Origin: Roseibacillus sp.
Lineage (GTDB): Bacteria > Verrucomicrobiota > Verrucomicrobiia > Verrucomicrobiales > Akkermansiaceae
Length of the DNA: 64,000 nucleotides
Direction of reading: 5' to 3'
NCBI GenBank assembly: GCA_022448985.1
Contig: JAKVCR010000016.1
Coordinates: 62,001-126,000, forward strand
Shown here: positions 43,504 to 50,194 of the stretch, one piece after another
Position numbering within the stretch: position 1 is the first letter of the stretch
Layout: each line of letters begins with the position of its first letter
Made by a program: the position numbers and the translations under genes
Notes under the pieces: generated by a model
The model's input: the letters and a program-made list of their open reading frames with translations, nothing else
Database searches by the model: none
What the model was told of the DNA's origin: nothing

Positions 43504-44292
43504 TTAGACGGCAATCCCTTCCGGGATCTTAGCCAAATATGCGTCCTGATTAACGGTCTGGATGGAGGCGTTGATCAACTCCTCGGAGGTGTGGTGAGCT
43601 TCGGCCACCAGGTTATTGAGCCTGTTCTTGAAGTAGAAGTAGGCGATCAGCGAAGGGATGGCGGTAAGCAGACCCCAGAAGGTGGTGAGCAGCGCGATCT
43701 GGATATCGCCGGCCAACTCGGCAGGTTCAGCTGCGCCAGTGGCACTCAGCACCCCGAACGCGTTGACCATCCCGTAGACCGTCCCGAATAGTCCAAGCAT
43801 GGGCGCGGCCTGTGCAATCAGGGCGATATAGTTAATCCACACCATGTTCTTACGGCTTTCATTGATGGTGAAATCCGCGACGGCATCCTCAACCCCATCC
43901 CGTCCGAGGTCCTCGGGCTTGGTCGCATCAATGTTGGGAAGGGAGTAGGCAAGCATGCGTCCGACGTAACTCGGATGGGAAGCGGCGAGCTCAATGGCGG
44001 AGCGCACGCGACAGTTCATCATGTGGTCAAGCAGCGCTGCCTTGAGATCATCGGGACAGAACTTCGGCTTGGTGAGGTTGATGAAATTGAACACGCTCAG
44101 GGCGAGGAGGGCGATAATCGCAAGGGCGATCAAAATCATTGGCCAGCCTCCGCTGAGAACCCATTTTTCGAGAGCATTCATCTCCTTCCCCCCGGTATCG
44201 TCCTGCGCCAGAAGGGCGGGAGCCGAAACAAAGAGAGTAGCGAGCACTAGCGAAAAAACGCTGAGAAGACGTTTCTTGGTTGTATAGATCAT
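43504..44292 (-). CDS. MotA/TolQ/ExbB proton channel protein
   Basis: 262 residues; first gene of the motor operon. An N-terminal signal-like helix (LLSVFSLVLATLFVSAPALLAQ) precedes a periplasmic stretch and three membrane helices. The conserved core AAPMLGLFGTVYGMVNAFG and ALLTTFWGLLTAIPSLIAYFYF are the ExbB/TolQ channel segments. ExbB forms the pentameric stator around ExbD dimers. The order exbB-exbD-exbD-TPR-TPR without tolA, tolB, pal or tonB is a distinct arrangement. Confidence 0.93.
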   Translation of the reverse strand: MIYTTKKRLLSVFSLVLATLFVSAPALLAQDDTGGKEMNALEKWVLSGGWPMILIALAIIALLALSVFNFINLTKPKFCPDDLKAALLDHMMNCRVRSAIELAASHPSYVGRMLAYSLPNIDATKPEDLGRDGVEDAVADFTINESRKNMVWINYIALIAQAAPMLGLFGTVYGMVNAFGVLSATGAAEPAELAGDIQIALLTTFWGLLTAIPSLIAYFYFKNRLNNLVAEAHHTSEELINASIQTVNQDAYLAKIPEGIAV

Positions 44293-44375
44293 GATTGATT
44301 CCGGATTCGTTGCGCGGGGCTATGAATAGGGGCGCGATTCTCTAAGGTGGAGGGAACGAGTAAAGGCTGGTTTTG

Positions 44376-44397
44376 AAAAAATTTGCCCTGCTCTGCC
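44376..44397. repeat. imperfect direct repeat, copy 1
   Basis: aaaaaatttgccctgctctg and the following cc correspond to the second copy at 44586-44607 with one or two indels. Lies about 190 bp from copy 2. Confidence 0.5.
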
Positions 44398-44585
44398 AAA
44401 CTGGTTCTCCCCCCACCATAATCGGCGCTGATAGGGCGAATCCCTGAAGATCAGGCCTTTAGGGATTACCCGAATGAGTGGAACCAACGCGCGTAATCGT
44501 CTCCAGCCCTAAAATCCGATCCCCAGCCAACGATCACAATCTCGCCTTCTATTACAGGGGCTGGAACACGGCATCTCCACCCTCC

Positions 44586-44607
44586 AAAAATTTGGCCCCT
44601 GCTCTGC
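44586..44607. repeat. imperfect direct repeat, copy 2
   Basis: aaaaatttggcccctgctct followed by gc, directly beyond the nth stop codon. It matches copy 1 apart from extra G and C residues. Origin unknown. Confidence 0.5.
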
Positions 44608-44610
44608 GGC

Positions 44611-45264
44611 TCACGCCTTCTTCGTCCGTACGGGCGACTTCCGGGCAGGAAAAAGGGTGCGGCATATCTCACAGACCCTGCCATCACATCCACGTGCGGT
44701 GCAATGCTCCCGCCCGTAGAAAATGATGCGCAGATGCAGTTTGTTCCAGCTCTCCTCGCGAAAGAGCGTTTTCAGAGACCGCTCGGTATCGGCTACATTT
44801 TTCCCGCTCGCCAGTTTCCAGCGCTGGGCGAGACGGTGAATGTGGGTGTCCACTGGAAATGCTGGCACCCCAAAGGCCTGTGAGATCACCACGGAAGCCG
44901 TCTTGTGCCCTACGCCGGGAAGAGCCTCCAAAGCAGCCAAAGAGCCCGGAACCTGCCCGTCATGGATCTCAACAAGGATCCGGGAAAGTTCCGAGATCGC
45001 CCGAGCCTTGCGGGGAGCAAGGCCGCAGGAACGAATAGCGGCCCGGATCTCCTCCACCGGCAGGGCCTGCATTCTCTCTGGCGTATGCGCAAGGGCGAAC
45101 AGTCCGGGGGTGACCTTGTTGACCCGTTCGTCCGTGCACTGGGCCGAGAGAAGGACTGCTACCAGCAGGGTGAAGGCATCCCGGTGGTCCAACGGAATCG
45201 GCGTCTCGGGATACAACTCCGCGAGACGCCGATGAACAAATTCAGCTCGCTCTGCCCTGGTCAT
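44611..45264 (-). CDS. nth: endonuclease III, Fe-S motif altered
   Basis: Bifunctional glycosylase/AP lyase of base-excision repair for oxidised pyrimidines. 217 residues. The helix-hairpin-helix LEALPGVGHKTASVVISQAFG carries the catalytic lysine (HKT), and the catalytic aspartate is in FPVDTHIHRLAQR. The C-terminal iron-sulfur loop, usually C-x6-C-x2-C-x5-C, reads HCTARGCDGRVCEICRTLFP, so cysteine spacing differs and the last position is not Cys; four Cys are still present within 15 residues. Convergent neighbours: it precedes a 3D lipoprotein gene divergently oriented? No: both are on the minus strand, 21 bp apart, so cotranscription after the lipoprotein gene is likely. Confidence 0.9.
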   Translation of the reverse strand: MTRAERAEFVHRRLAELYPETPIPLDHRDAFTLLVAVLLSAQCTDERVNKVTPGLFALAHTPERMQALPVEEIRAAIRSCGLAPRKARAISELSRILVEIHDGQVPGSLAALEALPGVGHKTASVVISQAFGVPAFPVDTHIHRLAQRWKLASGKNVADTERSLKTLFREESWNKLHLRIIFYGREHCTARGCDGRVCEICRTLFPARKSPVRTKKA

Positions 45265-45285
45265 GCAAAGCCGGTGGGAAGCCGA

Positions 45286-46023
45286 TCATAGAGAGGGCCT
45301 CTTGCCTCTCGATTCTTCGCGCAGAGCTACCCGTCGAATGTGGATCTTGGCAAGGGCGGCGTAATACATGCGCGCACAATGTTCAAACCTCGTCCGTCCA
45401 CGCAGGAGGTTCGCAGCCTGCTCCCAGGATCCCCACCTGACGACGTGAATTTCAGCATCACGGGTGGCCCACTTCCGCATCAGGCGCAGGGTCGGGTGGT
45501 AGATGTCGATCGTGTTCGTGCCCACGAGAGAGGACCCGTAATCATCCACCACGTAGACATGTGGCAGTCCCTTGATCCGAAACACAGTGCCGACCGGGTA
45601 GCGGGACCAGTCTGCCGCCGCACTGCGAACCCGCCCGTATTTCAGGGTCGTCCCCATGGCGTTAAGGCGCCCGACTGCGCCTACTTCGTTCTCCTGGTGG
45701 GAATAGGACGTGGTTCGAACGTAACGATGGCGGATATCCTCGTTAAAATAGGTCGGCCGGCCATGCCGGTCGACGGGAAGGGTTGCGGCCGCGGCTTTCA
45801 CCGCCAGAGCAACCTCCCCGGGCAGGAAGCCATCAGGTTGACTGCTGGCGCCCCCGGAGGGCCAGAGCGCGGAGTCCCACGAAGAGCGCTGGTCACTCAC
45901 CCGCTCGGCTTCCACCTTGGAAAGGAGGCGGGGCTGATGACTGGCACGCTGGAAAAAGCTACAGCTGGAGAGCGCTCCAAGAGCAATCGCGGCCAGAACC
46001 GCTTTCAAAAACAGGACTTTCAT
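45286..46023 (-). CDS. 3D-domain lipoprotein
   Basis: 245 residues. The signal MKVLFLKAVLAAIALGALSSC has a lipobox LSSC, cysteine at residue 21. The C-terminal half is a 3D (three-aspartate) domain of the double-psi barrel type: VRTTSYSHQENEVG, GTTLKYGRVRSAAADWSRYPVGTVFRIKG, YVVDDYGSSLVGTNTIDIYHPT. Such domains occur in MltA lytic transglycosylases and Rpf/YabE-type cell-wall enzymes, so peptidoglycan cleavage or binding in the periplasm is likely. All three motif aspartates (ADW, DDY, DIY) are visible. It has a long AT-rich leader with an opposing terminator-like hairpin, and is 21 bp upstream of nth. Confidence 0.82.
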   Translation of the reverse strand: MKVLFLKAVLAAIALGALSSCSFFQRASHQPRLLSKVEAERVSDQRSSWDSALWPSGGASSQPDGFLPGEVALAVKAAAATLPVDRHGRPTYFNEDIRHRYVRTTSYSHQENEVGAVGRLNAMGTTLKYGRVRSAAADWSRYPVGTVFRIKGLPHVYVVDDYGSSLVGTNTIDIYHPTLRLMRKWATRDAEIHVVRWGSWEQAANLLRGRTRFEHCARMYYAALAKIHIRRVALREESRGKRPSL

Positions 46024-46056
46024 GACGACAGGCAGGGGATCTTGATTTCCAAGAAG

Positions 46057-46085
46057 GCCGAGTTAAATCTCGGCTAGGTTTTTTA
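46057..46085 (+). terminator. orphan plus-strand terminator
   Basis: GCCGAG-TTAAAT-CTCGGC followed by TAGG and six T on the plus strand. No plus-strand gene precedes it for kilobases, so it either ends an unannotated antisense transcript or is a hairpin in the 5' leader of the minus-strand lipoprotein gene. Confidence 0.6.
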
Positions 46086-46172
46086 ATCTAACGGAAGGGC
46101 GAGGACAATTCTTTATTCCCAAACTATCCTCATCGCAGGATCCAACCTCGGAAGTTCCTCCCAAATCTTCCA

Positions 46173-46203
46173 ATTATATAGGTCAGTGGAAGTAGATGGG
46201 CAA
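46173..46203 (-). promoter_or_regulatory. candidate sigma-70 promoter
   Basis: Minus-strand TTGCCC (46203-46198) and TATAAT (46178-46173), 19 bp apart, or TATATA with 17 bp. A perfect -10 in an AT-rich stretch. It would drive the 3D lipoprotein and nth with a leader of about 140 nt. Confidence 0.45.
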
Positions 46204-46299
46204 ATTTTCACTCCAGGGGGACAAGATCAAAAGAATCCATGGCGCACCCTTTTGCGTATCCTGAATTACCCAAGGGTCTCTCCCGGGGTGCCGGCAGCG

Positions 46300-47973
46300 T
46301 CAACTACCGTCCTCTGCTTCTTCCAGCAAACTGCGAATCTTGGCGGGAACGAAGGAGGCCTCAGTCGACTCATCCGCCGCAAGCTTCATCTGGTGACGGA
46401 GGATGTGCAGGGCAATGGGGGGAACATAATCCTCAAGGCAGGACCGCAAAGCCGCAACCGCATCCATCCCGGTAATCTTCACCTGCCGATAACACTTCAC
46501 TGCGAGGGCCTCCGCAGCACCCGGGGTAAGGAAATCAGGCACGCGATCCTTCAATTCTCCAAAGGCTTCCTTGGGGATATCGAGCCCACGTTTGCGGGAC
46601 AGTCCCCGCAGGAGGGCGAAGCCTTGCGCAGGCTCGGTGGTCGGAAAAAGTGGAATCTTGATATCAACCCGCCCCGGCCGTTTAAGATCAACTTCGATCA
46701 GGTCCGGCCGGCTGGAGGCGAGGACCCAGAGGAGATGGCCACGGTTGTCAGGATCCGACATCTCGCGTGCTATCATGGAATAGACCCGGCTCGACACTCC
46801 GGAGTCCCCGCTCGCCGATTGACGCTGTCCAAGCGCCTGATCGGCCTCGTCCACGAACACGATGCAGCGGCCCAGGGCGTGTAGGAGTGAAAAAATTTTC
46901 TCGAGGTTGGCTTCTGTACTGCCCACCCAGCGATCACGGAAGTTGCGCAGGGTAACCACTGGCACCCCTGCCTCCCCGGCCAGACATTCCGCCAGATATG
47001 TCTTCCCGGTCCCCACCGGTCCACAGAAGAGGTAGCCCATGGGCAACGCCTGCAACTCGTCCTTGGCCCAGAGGGCCAGATCCTGGCGCAACCAATCCTT
47101 CACCGAGTCGAGTCCGATAACATCCTCAAGGTCGCGGTCGGGTTCAACGAACTCGATAAGCCCCTCACAGTCCTTCTCCACCAGCGTCTTCTTCAATTCC
47201 CCAAGGTCCTCGGCATCAAGCGGCCGGTTCTCATGGTTGTGCCGCTGCAGGAGCCCCTGTACCGAGCTGAGGCTGGCGCCCGAAAGGCGGCGGGCCGGAA
47301 GGTCGAGGCGACCTTCAAAGTTCTGCAATCCGACGGGATAGTCCGATCGCAGGGCCTCCAGAGCTCCCCCCAGCTCCTCTTCGCCAGGGAGCGGGATCTG
47401 CTGGACGCTGGTTCGCGGGTTCCCCGCTACCAGCGGATGCAGATTGTTGATGTGATCGGAGAGTAAAAACGCTGCCTGCCCGTTTTCATTGAGCCGGGCA
47501 TCGGCCGCCCAGGAGCGAAGGAGAGAAGCCACTGCGCTAAGGTTGTTACTGTAGGCGGTGGGGTTGTTGGGTGCCACCAGGTGAGCCTGGCGGATGATGA
47601 TCGCCACTCGCGGGGCCTCGCGTTTGATGGCCCGCAGGTTCCTCAGGTAGATGAGATAGTGCGTGAGATCCCGGACGGCCGCGAGAGGATCGGTCGGCGA
47701 CGGTCGCAGCCGATCCTCTTCTCCAGAGGACCAGTCTGCCACCAATTCCTGCCCGCGCTCCACACGCAACCCGAGGCCCAACTCATAGGAGAAAACCACC
47801 TCGAACTGTGGGAGGAGGACTTCCAGCAGAAAATCATTGAGCCGTCCCAACCGCGGATTTTCACCGGGCAACAGGAAGAGGTCATTAATATTGCCATGCA
47901 GGATAAAGCAGCCCGCCGTCCCGGACTCATACCGGGCGATGACTTCACGGGCCCAGGAAGGCAGTCCGGCCAT
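46300..47973 (-). CDS. AAA+ ATPase paired with PspA, degenerate first module
   Basis: 557 residues. The C-terminal AAA+ module is complete: Walker A YLFCGPVGTGKTYLAE (about 314-330), Walker B CIVFVDEADQALGQR (about 368-382), sensor 1/arginine-finger region LLWVLASSRPDLIEVDLKRPGRVD. The N-terminal 230 residues look like a second AAA+ module that has lost its Walker A (GCFILHGNINDLFLL) but keeps a Walker-B-like strand (RVAIIIRQAHLV) and a sensor-like AAFLLSDHINNLHPLVAGN. It starts 29 bp after the pspA-like gene. Since PspA belongs to the ESCRT-III superfamily, this ATPase may remodel PspA filaments much as Vps4 does; that role is inference. Confidence 0.85.
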   Translation of the reverse strand: MAGLPSWAREVIARYESGTAGCFILHGNINDLFLLPGENPRLGRLNDFLLEVLLPQFEVVFSYELGLGLRVERGQELVADWSSGEEDRLRPSPTDPLAAVRDLTHYLIYLRNLRAIKREAPRVAIIIRQAHLVAPNNPTAYSNNLSAVASLLRSWAADARLNENGQAAFLLSDHINNLHPLVAGNPRTSVQQIPLPGEEELGGALEALRSDYPVGLQNFEGRLDLPARRLSGASLSSVQGLLQRHNHENRPLDAEDLGELKKTLVEKDCEGLIEFVEPDRDLEDVIGLDSVKDWLRQDLALWAKDELQALPMGYLFCGPVGTGKTYLAECLAGEAGVPVVTLRNFRDRWVGSTEANLEKIFSLLHALGRCIVFVDEADQALGQRQSASGDSGVSSRVYSMIAREMSDPDNRGHLLWVLASSRPDLIEVDLKRPGRVDIKIPLFPTTEPAQGFALLRGLSRKRGLDIPKEAFGELKDRVPDFLTPGAAEALAVKCYRQVKITGMDAVAALRSCLEDYVPPIALHILRHQMKLAADESTEASFVPAKIRSLLEEAEDGS

Positions 47974-48002
47974 GGCTTTACAATGATTCTGCGCTCGTCG
48001 CC

Positions 48003-48767
48003 CTACTCACTGACGGAAGGACCCATCGTTCCCCTTGAGCTATCCTCTTCTTCGCCCTCTCCGCCCCCGGGCGCTGTTTCCGTATCCTCCAGCTCGATGC
48101 CCTCGGCAGCAGCAAAATCAGCAAGGGCGAGTTCCTCCATGGCGGATTTTTCAGCCTCCGCAATCTCGATTTCACTCAAATCCATGCTGTCACGGGCCAC
48201 CCGGGCCCGGCCCGCAGCCTTGGTCCGCTCCTCTTCCACCATTTCTTCGAGACGGTTAAGGGTATCTCCTGAGCCCCCGATCTTGGTTACCATCCCGGCG
48301 GCCATCTCGTTAAGTTCGGCCGTGGCCCTCTGCACCTCCATGTCGTTGATGCCCCTCGTGATCTTCTCAATTCGCGCCTTGGCCTCCCGCACGCTGGTAT
48401 CACGGGCGCGGATCAACTCCCTGTAGCGCTTTTCCGCTTCCTCAAACTGGACCGCCACCTCATCGTGAGACTTGCCAACCTGCTTGAGCTTGAGCGCCAG
48501 TTGCCCCGCCGCGGCCCGGTTTCCCGCTTTCAAATTGGCGGCCGTCTTGGCCCGCAATTCCTCTTCCTGCTCATCAAGTTTCCGCGCCCTTGAATTCAGA
48601 TCCTCCACCAGGGCCGCGTGAGAGGCGAGAGCGGTATTGAACTTGGTCGTCTGCTTCCGAAGGTTTTCTTTCTCGACCTCAAGCAAGGCCTTCGGATTCG
48701 CCCTCTCTGCCTTTCCAATCAGGCGCAGAAAAATCCCCTTAATGATATTGCCGATCCGCTTGAACAT
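48003..48767 (-). CDS. PspA/IM30-like ESCRT-III superfamily protein
   Basis: 254 residues from the ATG at 48765-48767, chosen because it yields MFKRIGNIIKGIFLRLIGK, the amphipathic membrane-binding helix of PspA-type proteins. Then long coiled-coil helices: ALLEVEKENLRKQTTKFNTALASHAALVEDL, KLKQVGKSHDEVAVQFEEAEKRYRELI, KARIEKITRGINDMEVQRATAELNEM, LNRLEEMVEEERTKAAGRARVA. It ends in an acidic tail. By family it polymerises on the inner membrane to protect it under stress. Its partner is the downstream AAA+ ATPase; neither PspF-type regulator nor PspB/C is present. Confidence 0.85.
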   Translation of the reverse strand: MFKRIGNIIKGIFLRLIGKAERANPKALLEVEKENLRKQTTKFNTALASHAALVEDLNSRARKLDEQEEELRAKTAANLKAGNRAAAGQLALKLKQVGKSHDEVAVQFEEAEKRYRELIRARDTSVREAKARIEKITRGINDMEVQRATAELNEMAAGMVTKIGGSGDTLNRLEEMVEEERTKAAGRARVARDSMDLSEIEIAEAEKSAMEELALADFAAAEGIELEDTETAPGGGEGEEEDSSRGTMGPSVSE

Positions 48768-49016
48768 AGTGAGTTGGAACTGATTCGGGCCAGCATGGCG
48801 TTTCGGACTGGAAGCGGCAAGTACAAGGAAACGAAGGAATTGGAATGGCATGAGGGCATGAGTCCACGCCCCTCCGGTCAGAATCTACCTGGTCGTCTTG
48901 CTTTCAACCTCCAGACAATCCCCGTGGACACAGGCGTCGTATTTTAGGGTCCTGCAGGGCTCGCCCCCGTGGTTTGGGGCTTGGACCCCCCGGTGCTTCC
49001 TGCTTTTCTTAAGGCC

Positions 49017-49889
49017 GTGTCACGAGCCGCTCCCCTCATCAAGTATCTCAGGCAGCTGGAGTGTGGTGGGCAGACGCATATTCGCTTGGATGAAGAGGCC
49101 AAGGAGGTGCTGCGGAGTCGGTTGCGGATGCGGAAGGAAAGCACTTCAACGCCTCCCCCGCTCCGCTCGCAAGGAGTTGCCAGCCTGAGCGCGGAAGCGA
49201 ACCCGTCGGACCGGAAGGAGACGACCCCGCCATCCGTTCCCGCCGTGCAGGCCGAGGGGGTCACCGCCACCGAAAAGCTCGCCTCCCTTAAATCCCAGGC
49301 CGAGAATTGGGGCCCGGCCCGCTCTCTGGAATCGCTGCGCGAGCCCATGGTCTTCGCGGTCGGGAATCCGGCCGCTGATCTCATGCTGGTCGGTGAGGCT
49401 CCGGGTTACGAAGAGGAACGCCGACACGAGCCCTTCGTGGGCAGGGCTGGCCAAAAACTCGACCAGATCCTGGCCGCGATGGGTTTCGCCCGCGAAGACG
49501 TCTACATTTCCAATATCTGCAAATTTCGACCGGCCCTTAAAAACCAGACTACCAACAACCGCAAACCGACACCCCAGGAGATGAATGCCTGCCTTCCCTT
49601 CGTGCGGGCGGAGATCGAAATCGTGCAACCTAGGTGCATTGTGGCTCTGGGTGGAACGGCGGCGGAGGGCCTGCTCAACTACCAGGGGCAACCGGTAGGG
49701 CGAATGCGTGGACGCTGGCATGAATTCGAAGGCATCCCGGTGCGGGTCACCTACCACCCTTCCTATCTTCTCCACAACGACTCCGCGGTGAGCGAGAAGC
49801 GCAAAGTCTGGGATGACATGTTAAGTGTTCTGGAGTTTCTTGGTATGCCGATTTCTGAGAAACAGCGCGGATTTTTCGCTGAAAAATAG
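49017..49889 (+). CDS. family-4-like uracil-DNA glycosylase lacking Fe-S cysteines
   Basis: 290 residues from the GTG at 49017 (the track uses a GTG at 48969). Motif A is LVGEAPGYEEERRHEPFVGRAGQKLDQIL and motif B is VTYHPSYLLHN, both typical of the thermophile-type family 4 enzymes (TIGR00758). The N-terminal 60-100 residues form a Ser/Pro-rich linker after an SRAAPLIKYLRQL head. The iron-sulfur cysteines of family 4 are absent: no CxxC before motif A (there is FAVGNP), and the usual NIVKCRP reads NICKFRP. It may belong to an Fe-S-free subgroup. Removes uracil from DNA. Confidence 0.8.
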   Translation: MSRAAPLIKYLRQLECGGQTHIRLDEEAKEVLRSRLRMRKESTSTPPPLRSQGVASLSAEANPSDRKETTPPSVPAVQAEGVTATEKLASLKSQAENWGPARSLESLREPMVFAVGNPAADLMLVGEAPGYEEERRHEPFVGRAGQKLDQILAAMGFAREDVYISNICKFRPALKNQTTNNRKPTPQEMNACLPFVRAEIEIVQPRCIVALGGTAAEGLLNYQGQPVGRMRGRWHEFEGIPVRVTYHPSYLLHNDSAVSEKRKVWDDMLSVLEFLGMPISEKQRGFFAEK

Positions 49890-50194
49890 GCCGTCGCGAG
49901 GTTGTCCGGTAAGGATTGAAAAATCTTGTGCGAATCCGGCGCAGTTCGACGTTTCATGTCCCTGGTGGGCGGCACCTCTCGCCGCCCCACCCGACCCTTT
50001 CTTTTCTTCTTTGCAGTCTTAAGAATCGGTCGAGCCCCGCCGGACTAATCTCCGGCGGGGCTTCTTTCTACAACTGATGCCGCCGCTGAAGCACGCCACG
50101 GCAAAAATCCAGAAGTCGCCCCGCCACCTTCCCGGAGCCCTTTGGCCCGTCCCCGCTTTTGACATTCCGGGCTTCCACTTCCAAGCTCCCTCCC
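49890..50194. other. intergenic region with two strong hairpins
   Basis: A 305-bp gap. GGGCGGC/GCCGCCC (about 49968-49986) followed by a C/T-rich stretch, and a terminator at 50033-50069. No ORF; a small RNA cannot be excluded. Confidence 0.4.
50033..50069 (+). terminator. intrinsic terminator
   Basis: AGCCCCGCCGGA / TCCGGCGGGGCT with a 6-nt loop, then TCTTTCT. About 144 bp past the uracil glycosylase stop codon and upstream of the M3 peptidase gene. Confidence 0.75.

Larger units (their letters stand above)
44293..44610. other. intergenic region between nth and exbB
   Basis: A 318-bp gap without ORF similarity. It contains an inverted repeat AATCCCT/AGGGATT (about 44440-44467) and an imperfect direct repeat annotated separately. 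The exbB promoter should lie near 44300-44400 but is not obvious. Confidence 0.4.
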
